Source: Planctomycetota bacterium (lineage in GTDB: Bacteria > Planctomycetota > Phycisphaerae > Tepidisphaerales > Tepidisphaeraceae). From it: a DNA stretch of 64,000 nucleotides. Location: contig JBCDCH010000005.1 of assembly GCA_039182125.1 (NCBI GenBank), positions 1 to 64,000 of the forward strand, given 5' to 3'. Shown here one piece after another: positions 43,262-52,287 of this stretch (positions within the stretch are counted from its first letter, which is position 1; each line of letters starts with the position of its first letter). The position numbers and the translations under genes are program-made. Under the pieces are notes generated by a model. That model saw nothing but the letters and a program-made list of their open reading frames with translations. It searched no databases and was not told the DNA's origin.

Positions 43262-43612
43262 ATGGGACTCTTCGATGGCACCGCACTGGAACGCCCGGTC
43301 ACCTGCGAACGCTGCGGCAAGGTGATGGCCGACTGCCCGTGCCCCCGCGACGCTGCCGGCGAGGTGAAGACGCCCAAGGATCAACAAGCCCGCGTCCTGC
43401 GTGAGAAACGTCGCGGCAAGTGGACCACCGTCGTCACCGGTCTCGACCCCGTCGCGACCGACCTGCCCGGCCTGCTCAAGACCTTCAAGACCCAACTCGG
43501 CACCGGCGGCACGACCAGACCCGACGGCTTCGAACTCCAAGGCGACGTCCGCGACAAGCTCGTCGAAACTCTCAAAGCGGCCGGCTATCCGGCGAAACCG
43601 GCGGGGGGTTAG
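43262..43612 (+). CDS. SUI1/YciH-family translation factor
   Basis: 116 residues. The SUI1 fold is shown by KWTTVVTGLDPVATDLPGLL, FKTQLGTGGT and FELQGDVRDKLVETLKAAGY. The N-terminus has a small Cys-rich patch (CERCGKVMADCPCP) that may bind zinc. YciH resembles eukaryotic initiation factor 1 and is thought to act on start-site fidelity. It lies divergently from the MFS gene within the cell wall cluster, and its stop overlaps the stop of the convergent gene by 4 bases. Confidence 0.85.
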   Translation: MGLFDGTALERPVTCERCGKVMADCPCPRDAAGEVKTPKDQQARVLREKRRGKWTTVVTGLDPVATDLPGLLKTFKTQLGTGGTTRPDGFELQGDVRDKLVETLKAAGYPAKPAGG

Positions 43613-44841
43613 ACGATCGGGTCCACCCCGAAGTCGGTGACGGTTTCGAAGTTGTTGATGCTCGGTCGATTCAGTCGCGCATCGTCGCCGGCGAAGAGCG
43701 AGTCGGTGTCGCCGCCGCCGGAGATGCTGAAGGCGCCAGTGAAGCGCGTGTCGCTGAAGGTGACTTCGTCATTGCCTTGGCCGGCGTCGATGGTGCCGTT
43801 GGCATAGCGACCGGTGATGAAGTCGATGTCGTCATCGCCGGACGACGCGAAGAGACTCAGCGTTCCGGTGACAGCGGTGTTCGTCAACGAGAACAGGTCG
43901 CCGTCACCGCTGCCGTTGATGTCGAGGTCGCCGAAGCGGGCGTTATTGGTGCGTAGTTCGTTGGCACCTAGCGGCAAGAGGATGTCGCTGGTTGTTTCAA
44001 AGACGTAATCGCGCAGCGTGATGTCGTCATCGCCGTCGCCGAGGTTGGCGTCGATGCCGGTGACGCGGGCGGCGCGGAAGATCAGCTCGAACCCGCTGCC
44101 GTTGAGCAGCGTGCGTTCGCCGTCGGCGTCGATGCCTTGCACGACGAACAGGTCGGCGATCAGCGGGTTGGCCGTCGCGTCGACTTGTGCATCGCCGACG
44201 TCGGCACCGGTTAGGTCCGCCGACGCGAGGCTCAGGTCCAGCAGCGTCTGCGCGAACTCCGGCGAGACGAGTAGGTCGACGTTCGCGATCTGTAGCGAGC
44301 CGGTCGCGGCGGTGACGGACGGGTTGGCGATGTCGAAGAGGATGCCGAGCCCGCCGACGGTGTCGGCGATGAAGAAGCCCGACGCACTGCCGCCGACGCG
44401 GTCGGCGTCGAAGCCGATGGCGAAGTCGCCGACGGTGATGGCGTCGGCGTTGAACGAGACGGTGCCGGTGTGACGGATCTCGCCGCCACGCAGGTCGAAG
44501 CCGGAGTTGAGCCCGTAGCGCAGGCTCGTGGGTTCTTCGATGTTGAAGCCGACGCCGAAGCCGCCGGCGGGGGTCGCGGTGCCGTTGGTGCTCGAGACGG
44601 TCAGGCCGGCCGCGGTGCTCAGCGTGGCGGTGTCGAGGGTGACGGAGGTGGCACCCCCGACGACCCGGCTCGAACCGGCGGCGGTGTTCTCACCGAACGC
44701 CGTGAGCGTGTTGCCCTCGGCGTCGCCGTCCAACGCGATCTCGGTGAACGACCCGCCGGCTGCGGTTTCGATGGCGACGGTGACATCACCGGCAAGCAGG
44801 CGGCGGTTTTCGAGCAACTCCATGGGGCACGTCGGGTTCAT
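43609..44841 (-). CDS. exported RTX-like protein with planctomycete LExRRLLA motif
   Basis: 410 residues. The N-terminus MELLENRRLLAGDVTVAIE has the planctomycete exported-protein motif. The body is low-complexity beta with acidic Gly/Asp turns (NLGDGDDDITLRDY, ASSGDDDIDF, GQGNDEVTFS and GGGDTDSL), in the style of RTX calcium-binding repeats, so it may bind calcium and fold outside the cell. The start could be the ATG at 44841 or that at 44823. It sits between murG and the MFS gene and has no obvious link to them. Confidence 0.7.
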   Translation of the reverse strand: MNPTCPMELLENRRLLAGDVTVAIETAAGGSFTEIALDGDAEGNTLTAFGENTAAGSSRVVGGATSVTLDTATLSTAAGLTVSSTNGTATPAGGFGVGFNIEEPTSLRYGLNSGFDLRGGEIRHTGTVSFNADAITVGDFAIGFDADRVGGSASGFFIADTVGGLGILFDIANPSVTAATGSLQIANVDLLVSPEFAQTLLDLSLASADLTGADVGDAQVDATANPLIADLFVVQGIDADGERTLLNGSGFELIFRAARVTGIDANLGDGDDDITLRDYVFETTSDILLPLGANELRTNNARFGDLDINGSGDGDLFSLTNTAVTGTLSLFASSGDDDIDFITGRYANGTIDAGQGNDEVTFSDTRFTGAFSISGGGDTDSLFAGDDARLNRPSINNFETVTDFGVDPIV

Positions 44842-44884
44842 GCCCACAGGGTCGCTGGCGTCATGCCAAACCTTGCACAAAATC

Positions 44885-46048
44885 TCACGCCGATGGCTCG
44901 GTCATTGCTCGCAGCACGTGTGCCACGCGCTCGGCGGCGTCGGGTTTGGCCAGGGTCTTGGCGGCGGTGGCCATCTGACTGCGTCGGCTCGCGTCGTAGA
45001 GCAAGCCCTTGAGCGTCGGGATCAACTGGTCGGCGTTTCGCGTGCGGTCCTTCTGGTCGTCGAGCAACACCGCCGCCCCGGCGTCGGCGAGGACTTTCGC
45101 GTTGCTCGTCTGGTGCTTGTCCTTGTGGAACGGATACGGCATCAGCACCGACGGCACCCCGAGCGTGGTGAGCTCGGCGAGGCTGCTCGCGCCGCTGCGG
45201 CTGATCGCCAGGTCCGCCACGCTCCACACGTCGGCCATGCCCGGCGTGAAGTCGACCACCCGCACCGGCACGTCGGCGTCGCCGAGGATCGTGCGATACT
45301 CGGCGCGAACTTTCTCGGCGTGGTCCTTGCCCGCGAGGTGCAGCACCTGCCAGCCCTGCAGAAGCGAGCCTTCCTGTCGCAGACGCAGGAGCGTTTCAAG
45401 CACGGCGTCGTTGACGGTCGCGGCACCTTGGCTTGCACCGGTGATGACGAGCGTTTGCAAGCGTGACTCGAGGCCGAGGCGTTGGAGGGCGGCCTTGCGT
45501 TCGACCGGCTCGCGCAGGTCGCGCCGTACCGGGCAGCCGGTCGTGGTGAGCTTGGGCTTTTGCGATTCCTCGACGTGGTCGGCAGTCGCGTCGAACTGGC
45601 AGCAGACGCTGCGGACAAACTTCATCAGGAAGCGGTTGGCCTTGCCGGGGACGACGTCGGGGTTGAGGATCGCGCCGGGGATGCCGGACTTGCTCGCGAG
45701 TTTGACCGCCACGCCGGCCGCGTAACCGCCCAGGCCCAGCACCGCTGCCGGGGCCTGCTCGGTGATGACGTTCTGCACGATCTCCTGCGTCGCCCGCCAG
45801 TTCCGCCAGAACTTGAGCAGCCCGCCGGCACTGCGGACCGGTGGGACGATCGGCTGGCGGATGTACTCGAAGCCGGTCGGGCCGAGGATCGTCTGGTCGA
45901 TCTCGCGCTCGGTGCAGAGAAACAACGGCCGCACCGACGGGATCGCCTTGACCAATGCCTCGGCGACCGAGATGCCTGGGTACAGGTGTCCGCCGCTGCC
46001 GCCGCCGGCGAAGAGGATGGTCGGGTTGGCGGCGATCGCTTGGTTCAT
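44885..46048 (-). CDS. murG: undecaprenyldiphospho-muramoylpentapeptide beta-N-acetylglucosaminyltransferase
   Basis: 387 residues of the GT-B fold. The N-terminal glycine loop is TILFAGGGSGGHLYPGISVA. The C-terminal donor domain shows LVITGASQGAATVNDAVLE and ISRSGASSLAELTTLGVPSV, followed by LMPYPFHKDKHQTSNAKVLA. MurG makes lipid II from lipid I on the inner face of the membrane. It lies 10 bases after ftsW on the same strand. Confidence 0.95.
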   Translation of the reverse strand: MNQAIAANPTILFAGGGSGGHLYPGISVAEALVKAIPSVRPLFLCTEREIDQTILGPTGFEYIRQPIVPPVRSAGGLLKFWRNWRATQEIVQNVITEQAPAAVLGLGGYAAGVAVKLASKSGIPGAILNPDVVPGKANRFLMKFVRSVCCQFDATADHVEESQKPKLTTTGCPVRRDLREPVERKAALQRLGLESRLQTLVITGASQGAATVNDAVLETLLRLRQEGSLLQGWQVLHLAGKDHAEKVRAEYRTILGDADVPVRVVDFTPGMADVWSVADLAISRSGASSLAELTTLGVPSVLMPYPFHKDKHQTSNAKVLADAGAAVLLDDQKDRTRNADQLIPTLKGLLYDASRRSQMATAAKTLAKPDAAERVAHVLRAMTEPSA

Positions 46049-46058
46049 GCGGCTTGGG

Positions 46059-47258
46059 TCATGCGGGCAGTGGTGTCGGCTCCGAGCCGGGCCGGGATTG
46101 TATGCGAGTTTCGCCGGCGGGGAGCGTGGCCCGCATGATCCCCAACATCAACCCGCAAAGCAGCAACCCGCTACCACCGGCGCTGACCAGCGGCAGGGAA
46201 ATGCCCTTGGTCGGCATGGAAACGGTCGCGACCGCAAGGTTCATCGTCGCCTGCAGTCCGACGGTGAGGCCGACGCCCAGCGCCAGCAGTCGCGGCCCGG
46301 CGGGGGTCTCGTCGTTGTGTACGCTTTTCCAGCAGACGCCGACGATGCCGAGAAACAGCAGCACGACCACGGCCGCGCCGAAGAAGCCGGTCTCCTCGCA
46401 GAGGGTGGCGTAGATGAAGTCGGTGGTGTCCTCGGGCAGGTAGCCGAGCTTTTGCACGCCGCGCCCGAGGCCGGTGCCGGTGAAGCCGCCGTGGGCGAAG
46501 GAGGCCAGGGCCTGGACCATGTGGTAGCCCTTGCCCTCGGCGTCGGCCCAGGGATCGAGGAAGCTGGTGAGTCGGGCGACGCGGTAGGGCTGGTCGATGA
46601 CGAAGAACGCGCCCATCGCTGCGGCCGGGAGTGTGCAGAGGCCGAGGTGCCAGAGCTTCGCCCCCGCAACGAGCAGGATGCAGCCGGCGACCGCCGCGAT
46701 GAGCACCGCCGTGCCGAGGTCCTGGATCGCCACGAGTCCGCAAACGACCGCCACCGGCAGGCACGCCCCGGCGAACGAGCCGATCGACTTCAACGCATCC
46801 TCCCGCGTACACCACCACGCCAGCAGCAACGGCGTCGCCCATTTCGCCAACTCCGACGCCTGCACCTGGACCGGCCCCAGCGGGAGCCAGCGCCGCGCGC
46901 CGTTGACGCTGATGCCGATACCTGGGATCAACACCGCCACGCATCCCACGGCGGCCACGAGGAACGCAACCACCGCGAGCTTGCCGATGAGCTTCGACGG
47001 TTCGAGGCGGGTGCCGACCCAGTAAAACAGCAACGCTGCCGCCGCGAGGAGGGCGTGGCGAATGCCCGTGGGCGTCCAGCGGAACGGGTCGTCCGCGTCG
47101 GCCGAGGCGACATTGCTCGCGGCCGATTCCACGGCGATCACCCCCACGCACAACAGCCCGATCACGCAGAGCGTGAGGACGTGGCGTGCGCGCAGTTGTT
47201 CCACGATCTCCGGCAAGATGACAGGAGCATCGGCCCGTCGCCGCAGGTCGCTGCACAT
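46059..47258 (-). CDS. ftsW: FtsW/RodA/SpoVE-family peptidoglycan glycosyltransferase
   Basis: 399 residues with about ten membrane helices. SEDS-family motifs include NGARRWLPLGPVQVQASELA and QDLGTAVLIAAVAGCILLV. GYHMVQALASFAHGGFTGTG followed by LGRGVQKLGYLPEDTTDFIY, and MPTKGISLPLVSAGGSGLL, are also present. SEDS proteins polymerise lipid II. The position just before murG favours FtsW (division) over RodA. The start is at 47258, 147 bases from the divergent hypothetical gene. Confidence 0.93.
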   Translation of the reverse strand: MCSDLRRRADAPVILPEIVEQLRARHVLTLCVIGLLCVGVIAVESAASNVASADADDPFRWTPTGIRHALLAAAALLFYWVGTRLEPSKLIGKLAVVAFLVAAVGCVAVLIPGIGISVNGARRWLPLGPVQVQASELAKWATPLLLAWWCTREDALKSIGSFAGACLPVAVVCGLVAIQDLGTAVLIAAVAGCILLVAGAKLWHLGLCTLPAAAMGAFFVIDQPYRVARLTSFLDPWADAEGKGYHMVQALASFAHGGFTGTGLGRGVQKLGYLPEDTTDFIYATLCEETGFFGAAVVVLLFLGIVGVCWKSVHNDETPAGPRLLALGVGLTVGLQATMNLAVATVSMPTKGISLPLVSAGGSGLLLCGLMLGIMRATLPAGETRIQSRPGSEPTPLPA

Positions 47259-47266
47259 TTCTCATC

Positions 47267-47369
47267 AGCCGCGTCGCTCCGCGACGCTGGAGTCTCGCAA
47301 GGGAGTGCGTCCAGCGTTGCAGGAGCAACGCGGCTTGGTGCCTGTCACGACGTCACCCGCGACAGGCAC
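47267..47369. repeat. nested-palindrome repeat pair upstream of ftsW
   Basis: Arms 47267-47291 and 47310-47335 (AGCCGCGT.GCTCC... and its complement) pair around an 18-base spacer. Each is also a hairpin (GCGTCG-CTCCG-CGACGC and GCGTTGC-AGGA-GCAACGC). Directly after it a second hairpin, GTGCCTGTC (47338-47346) with GACAGGCAC (47361-47369), is present. They occupy most of the divergent intergenic region. Confidence 0.75.
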
Positions 47370-47404
47370 CGCCGCATCCGTTAAGCTCCCGCCGAGGAGT
47401 TTTC

Positions 47405-48043
47405 ATGTCCGCGATTCTGCTTGCTTTGTCGTTACTCGGTTCGGCACCCGCCACGCGGCCGGCGGTCGATCGGCCCGACGTGGTACGTCCGATGGACCCG
47501 TGGGTCTTCCGCTGCGTCCTCGATGGCGAGCCAAGGCGATTGGTGGTCGCGCTTTCGGACCAATGCTTCATGAGCTACGACCTGGATCGCTGCGTGCTCG
47601 ACAAGATGTGGGTCCCGGCCGAGGATGGCGGCGTCGAATTGACCGGTACCGTCTACGACCATCGCCATGGCCCACAACCGAGCAGCCGCGGAACGATCGT
47701 GTACGAGGTTGGCGACACGGACCGCTGGACGCTTTTCCGCGACGGTGAGCCCACCGAGCTTGCGCTGCGTTACGTCGGACACCGCGACGTTCGCCTCGGC
47801 GTTCAGTTGCACTTCGAGGCCGAAGTCGATGGCAAGCGGCTCGAGATCGTCGAGTACATCGCGGACATCCGCGCCGTCCACCGACGGAGCATCGGCGTAA
47901 CGGCCCCGGAAGTGCGGGGCACCCTGCGCACACCCTGCGGGCACGAGTTGGTCCTGGAAGCTGACGACGGGCCTACTTGGCTACAACTCGGCCGTTGGAT
48001 GGGCGAAACACTTTTCAATCGTGAGCCCGAAGCCGAGGGATGA
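47405..48043 (+). CDS. hypothetical secreted protein
   Basis: 212 residues, family not recognised. The N-terminus MSAILLALSLLGSAPAT is a short signal-like segment. The rest is beta-rich, with WVFRCVLDGEPRRLVVALS and QLHFEAEVDGKRLEIVEYIA. It precedes the large PA14-propeller-DUF1080 gene by 87 bases and may act with it on sugars or polymers outside the cell (inference). The last codons (Glu-Ala-Glu-Gly-stop) lie in a palindromic repeat. Confidence 0.55.
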   Translation: MSAILLALSLLGSAPATRPAVDRPDVVRPMDPWVFRCVLDGEPRRLVVALSDQCFMSYDLDRCVLDKMWVPAEDGGVELTGTVYDHRHGPQPSSRGTIVYEVGDTDRWTLFRDGEPTELALRYVGHRDVRLGVQLHFEAEVDGKRLEIVEYIADIRAVHRRSIGVTAPEVRGTLRTPCGHELVLEADDGPTWLQLGRWMGETLFNREPEAEG

Positions 48044-48110
48044 GTCTGCAAATCCCCGAGTGCGGATCGCGACTCGGATCCGAGGATTCGCGGACTCATC
48101 CTTCGGCTTC
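48029..48110. repeat. 27-bp inverted repeat overlapping the 3' end of the preceding gene
   Basis: Arms 48029-48055 and 48084-48110 (GAAGCCGA.GGATGAGTC...) pair with three mismatches. The inner spacer forms CCGAGT/ACTCGG-type pairing. The TGA stop of the preceding gene is inside the left arm. It could act as a terminator, but there is no T run. Confidence 0.7.
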
Positions 48111-48130
48111 AAACCCCCAACCCACACACC

Positions 48131-50740
48131 ATGAACTTCCTCCTCCAAACGTGTCTTGCTGTTCAACTCGCGTCGGTGCCGCAGGTTTTGCCTTCGGAGG
48201 ATGTGGAGCTTGAGCAGGGCGTTTCGCTTCGGGTGTACGACGTGAGTCGTGAGCTGCCGTTGATGCCGACGCTGGTCGAGGGGCAGACGCCGAACGTAAG
48301 CAAGCGGGTCGATGGGCTGACGCTGATCGATGGCGCATACGAACTCGACGACCTGTTCCTCGCGACCGCCGACACCTGGCTCAAGGTCGACGAGGCCGGC
48401 ACCTACGAGTTCGTCGTCGAGGCCGACGATGGCGTCATCCTCGAGATCAACGACGTCGTCGTCGCCCAGGGCAACACCAGCTACCCGCACGTTCTGCAGA
48501 CCGGCTTGAAATTGGAAGAGGGTTTTCACAAGCTGCGCGTCACGCTTTGGGAGGCCAAGGGTCAGGCGATCATGCGCGTCGGCTGGCGGAAGATGAACGA
48601 CGAGGCGTTTGAGACGATTCCGACGGACTTGCTCTTCACAGAGGCCGACCAGGTCCGCCCGACCTCGCCGGGGCCCAAGAACGTCATCCTGCCCGACGGG
48701 GTCGACGCGAAGTTGATGACCGCCGGCAACGGCCGACCGCTCAATGGCGTTCACCCCTATCTCGAACTGACCAACCTCCGTCCTGACGGCTTCGAGCCAA
48801 AGGTCGGCGGCATGACGTTCATCGACGGCCAACTCGCCGTCTGCACATGGGACCGTGTCGGCGGCGTCTACCTCGTCGGCGGCGATGAGGTGACGAAGAT
48901 CGCCGAAGGTCTCGCCGAGCCGCTGGGCATGTTCCACATTGACGGCCGGACGTTCGTGCTGCAGAAGCAGGAGCTGACCGAGCTGATCGACGAGGACGGC
49001 GACGGCGTGACCGACTTCTACAAGGCCGCCGTCACCGGCTGGCCGACGTCGGCCAACTTCCACGAGTTCGCGTTCGGCCTCGAAGGCCGCATGACCGACG
49101 ACGGCCCCCGGCTCTACGGCGCGCTCGCTGTCGCGATCGACCCCGGCGGTCGCACGACCGTGCCGCAGGTGCCGGGTCGGGGCGTCGTCATCGAGATGGA
49201 CCCCGATGCCGGTACGTACGAAGTCCTCGCCCAAGGCGTCCGCACGCCCAACGGCGTCGGCTTCGGCGTCGATGGCGAACTGTTCGTGCTCGACAACCAG
49301 GGCGACTGGTTGCCCGAGTCGAAGATGAGTCACGTTCCGCTCGACGGCGAGCCACGGTTTCTCGGTTCGCACATGACGCCGGATCATCCGTGGGCGGACC
49401 TGGTGCCGCCGGACCCGGTGGTCTGGCTGCCCCAGGGCGAGATCGGCAACTCACCCACGCAGCCGACGCTGCTGCCGGACAACTGGGGTCCTTACGCCGG
49501 CGACATGGTCCACGGCGACGTCACCCACGGCGGCGTCAAGCGCGTCTTTGTCGAGGAAGTCAACGGCCAATACCAGGGCGCGGTCTTCCGCTTTACCCAA
49601 GGCATGGAGGCCGGTGTCAACCGGCTGCTCGTCGGCCCCAACGGCGATCTGTTCGTCGGCATGATCGGCTCGACCGGCAACTGGGGCGATGGCTCCGGGC
49701 AGTTCCACGGGCTCCAGAAACTCACGCCCGGACAGACGCTGCCGTTCGAGATGGCCGAAGTGGCCGCGACGGAAACGGGCTTCACGATTACGCTGACCAA
49801 GCCCGCCGCCGAGGCGTTCGATGCCGAGCACTTCGCCGTCGTCGACTACCGCTACGACCCGACCAGCCAGTACGGCGGCCCGAAGAAGGACGTGCGCGAT
49901 CTGTCGGTGTCCGGTGTCAATTGGAACGATGACCGGACGCGCGTGACGCTCGACATTCCCGACCTGCAGCCGGGCCGTGTGGTGCATCTCGTGCTCGTCG
50001 ACATGGCCGATGTCGAGGGCAACCTGCCGTGGACGACCGAGGCGTGGTACACGCTCAACCAGGTCCCCGGCCAGACCCGGGCACCCAAGCAAGTCATGAT
50101 GCCCAAACTCACCGAAGCCGAGATTGCCGACGGATGGAAGCTGCTGTTCAACGGCCGCGACACGGCCGGCTGGCACAACGTGAACTCGGAAGACATCTCC
50201 GGCGCATGGGCCGCGACCGAGGCGGGCGAGCTGCATCTGCAATGGGCCGGCGGCGGGGACATCGTCACCGATGAGACGTACGGTGACTTCGAACTCTCGC
50301 TCGAATGGAAGATCAGCGAGGGCGGCAACAGCGGCATTTTCTACCGCGGCGTCGAGACACCCGGCGAGCCGATCTTCACCACCGCCCTGGAGATGCAGGT
50401 CCTCGACGACCAGCGCCACGGCGACGCGAAGAACGGCCGCGACCGGTGGGCCGGGGCGCTCTACGCGCTCTACGCCGTGCCCGATCCGTCGCCGGCCAAT
50501 CCCGCGGGGCAGTGGAACCACGCCATCGTGCGCCTGAAAGACAATCAGCTCACCCACATCCTCAACGGCGCGGTGATCCTCGAAACCGAGCTCTGGGGCG
50601 AGGACTTCACGCAGCGCGTCGCCGAGAGCAAGTTCGCCAGCATGCCCGGCTTCGCCAAAGCCGACCGCGGCGTCATCGGCCTGCAAGACCACGGCGATCT
50701 GGTCTGGTACCGCAACGTGAAGATCCGCGAGCTGGATTGA
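48131..50740 (+). CDS. secreted PA14-like / beta-propeller / DUF1080 protein
   Basis: 869 residues. A short signal-like N-terminus precedes a PA14-like domain (about 25-175, with EADDGVILEINDVVVAQG). A beta-propeller region (about 190-660) contains VGGMTFIDGQLAVCTWDRVG and PNGVGFGVDGELFVLDNQGD. A C-terminal DUF1080/3-keto-disaccharide hydrolase-type jelly roll (about 665-869) has DGWKLLFNGRDTAGWHNVN and EWKISEGGNSGIFYRGVETP. Such planctomycete proteins are linked with sugar breakdown. Enzymatic activity of the propeller is unproven. Confidence 0.85.
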   Translation: MNFLLQTCLAVQLASVPQVLPSEDVELEQGVSLRVYDVSRELPLMPTLVEGQTPNVSKRVDGLTLIDGAYELDDLFLATADTWLKVDEAGTYEFVVEADDGVILEINDVVVAQGNTSYPHVLQTGLKLEEGFHKLRVTLWEAKGQAIMRVGWRKMNDEAFETIPTDLLFTEADQVRPTSPGPKNVILPDGVDAKLMTAGNGRPLNGVHPYLELTNLRPDGFEPKVGGMTFIDGQLAVCTWDRVGGVYLVGGDEVTKIAEGLAEPLGMFHIDGRTFVLQKQELTELIDEDGDGVTDFYKAAVTGWPTSANFHEFAFGLEGRMTDDGPRLYGALAVAIDPGGRTTVPQVPGRGVVIEMDPDAGTYEVLAQGVRTPNGVGFGVDGELFVLDNQGDWLPESKMSHVPLDGEPRFLGSHMTPDHPWADLVPPDPVVWLPQGEIGNSPTQPTLLPDNWGPYAGDMVHGDVTHGGVKRVFVEEVNGQYQGAVFRFTQGMEAGVNRLLVGPNGDLFVGMIGSTGNWGDGSGQFHGLQKLTPGQTLPFEMAEVAATETGFTITLTKPAAEAFDAEHFAVVDYRYDPTSQYGGPKKDVRDLSVSGVNWNDDRTRVTLDIPDLQPGRVVHLVLVDMADVEGNLPWTTEAWYTLNQVPGQTRAPKQVMMPKLTEAEIADGWKLLFNGRDTAGWHNVNSEDISGAWAATEAGELHLQWAGGGDIVTDETYGDFELSLEWKISEGGNSGIFYRGVETPGEPIFTTALEMQVLDDQRHGDAKNGRDRWAGALYALYAVPDPSPANPAGQWNHAIVRLKDNQLTHILNGAVILETELWGEDFTQRVAESKFASMPGFAKADRGVIGLQDHGDLVWYRNVKIRELD

Positions 50741-50770
50741 TGACGCACGCGAGGGTCGTTCTCTCCAAGT

Positions 50771-50877
50771 AGCCGGGCGACTACGTCGCCCTGGCCGCGA
50801 CTATTTACCTGGCGCAATCAGGCAACTTCAGCCCGTCCCGTACATCCCCGAGGCCAGGGCGATGTAATCGCCCGGCT
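50771..50877. repeat. nested-palindrome repeat (GGGCGA-N5-TCGCCC type)
   Basis: Arms 50771-50796 and 50852-50877 pair with a few mismatches across a 55-base spacer. Each arm contains a 17-base hairpin: GGGCGA-CTACG-TCGCCC and GGGCGA-TGTAA-TCGCCC. A third copy of the hairpin is the terminator at 54350-54374. Confidence 0.75.
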
Positions 50878-50924
50878 GCTTGGTGATTCAAAGCATGAGA
50901 CCGACCGCGCTACGCTCTTCGCGC

Positions 50925-51662
50925 ATGGAGCGATCGGTCGGTGTCAACTTCTCACTTCGCGGCGCGATCGCCGACGGCTTGCACGCGGGGCGTGCGAACC
51001 TGCGGCCGGGGTTGCTGCTCTGGTGCTTCGCGTTGGCGATCGCGCTGGGCTACTACTTCGTGTCTCCGGTGCATGACGGGCTTGAGCGTGTTGCCGATCT
51101 CAAGCGGCAGTACGGTTTCGTCTTCAGCGGCATCAGCACCGCCGTGCTCGCGGCAGTGGTGCCGCTGCTTCTCGGACGGGCGTTCGGCATTCTGCGGCTG
51201 CCCGACGCGTGGGGTTGGTTCGTGCTCGTCACCTTCTGGGCGTACCGCGGGATGGAGGTAGACGGCTTCTATCAGTTGCAGGCGTGGGTCTTCGGCGACA
51301 CCAACGCGGCTCCGGTCGTGGCGACGAAGATTGCCGTCGATCAGTTCGGCTACTCCGTGTTTTGGGCCGTGCCGACGATGGTGCTGGCGTACCGCATTCG
51401 CGACCGGCAGGCATGGCCGCGCCCTGGGCAGTGGCGTCAGTGGTACCTCGATGAGGTGCTGCCCAAGACCATCGCCAACTGGATGATCTGGGTTCCCGCG
51501 CTGGCCGCGATCTACGCGCTGCCGTCGGCGTTGCAGCTACCGATGTCGAACATCGTGAACTGCCTGTGGGTGCTCATTTTCAGCTTCATGACCGCGCGGA
51601 CCGACACGGACCCGCGCGGCGAGCCGGTCGAGCACGCCGGTGCCGATCAGACCCGGTCGTAG
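50925..51662 (+). CDS. Mpv17/PMP22-like membrane protein
   Basis: 245 residues with about five hydrophobic segments. The last 80 residues, with EVLPKTIANWMIWVPALAAI followed by LPMSNIVNCLWVLIFSFMTA, follow the 'N...W.P...I...LP...R......W...LS' pattern of the Mpv17/PMP22 family, membrane proteins best known from eukaryotic organelles. The match is by pattern only. The ATG at 50925 was chosen over 50895. Its 3' end overlaps the convergent DUF1579 gene by 16 bases. Confidence 0.5.
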   Translation: MERSVGVNFSLRGAIADGLHAGRANLRPGLLLWCFALAIALGYYFVSPVHDGLERVADLKRQYGFVFSGISTAVLAAVVPLLLGRAFGILRLPDAWGWFVLVTFWAYRGMEVDGFYQLQAWVFGDTNAAPVVATKIAVDQFGYSVFWAVPTMVLAYRIRDRQAWPRPGQWRQWYLDEVLPKTIANWMIWVPALAAIYALPSALQLPMSNIVNCLWVLIFSFMTARTDTDPRGEPVEHAGADQTRS

Positions 51663-52246
51663 ATGATCGTGAAGGTGTGGACCATCTCGCCGCCGGGCAC
51701 CATCGCCTCGTACATCTTGAAGACGTGGCGGTCGTCGCTCTCGACGATGAGCTCCTGCTTGTACGGTTTCATCTTGCCGGTCATCGGGTCGGCGTACTTG
51801 CCCTCGAAGGTGAAGGTCTTGCCGTCCTCGCTGACGGTGCCGTAGGCGATGGCCATTCCGCTGGACATGGAGTCGACCCAGACGGACTGGTACTTGCCGG
51901 TGACGTTGTCGTAGCCGGTCATGCTCATGCCGGTGAACGCCATGCCCATCATGTTGCCGGCGTAGGTCTGCTGCACGAATCGGCCGTCCATCACCCATGC
52001 GCTGCTGGCAGTGCCCTTGCTTTCCATCGGCTCCTGCCCGGGCATCTGCATGATCGAGGTCGTCTCCCACTCGCCGACGAACGGGCTGAGCATCTCGTGT
52101 TTCTCGCCGGGCATGCCGGCTTCGATGTACGCCTCCATCATCGCCATCTCCTCCGGCGACATTTGGGGCATTTCTTCCATCGCGTCGGCGGGCTTGGTGG
52201 CCGGTTCGAGCGTGAGCAGGGCGGTGAGCAGGAGTGTCGTGAGCAT
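51647..52246 (-). CDS. DUF1579-family secreted protein
   Basis: 199 residues. A short signal-like N-terminus (LTTLLLTALLTLEPATKPAD) precedes a Met/Glu-rich stretch. The DUF1579 lipocalin-like sheet follows (FVGEWETTSIMQMPG, GRFVQQTYAGNMMGMAFTGM, YGTVSEDGKTFTFEGKYADP). The function of the family is unknown. It lies 41 bases after moeA on the same strand, and may share its transcript. Confidence 0.82.
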   Translation of the reverse strand: MLTTLLLTALLTLEPATKPADAMEEMPQMSPEEMAMMEAYIEAGMPGEKHEMLSPFVGEWETTSIMQMPGQEPMESKGTASSAWVMDGRFVQQTYAGNMMGMAFTGMSMTGYDNVTGKYQSVWVDSMSSGMAIAYGTVSEDGKTFTFEGKYADPMTGKMKPYKQELIVESDDRHVFKMYEAMVPGGEMVHTFTIIYDRV

Positions 52247-52287
52247 GGGTGTTGCCTTTCGTATGGAGAAGTCTCCATCGTCGCCGA

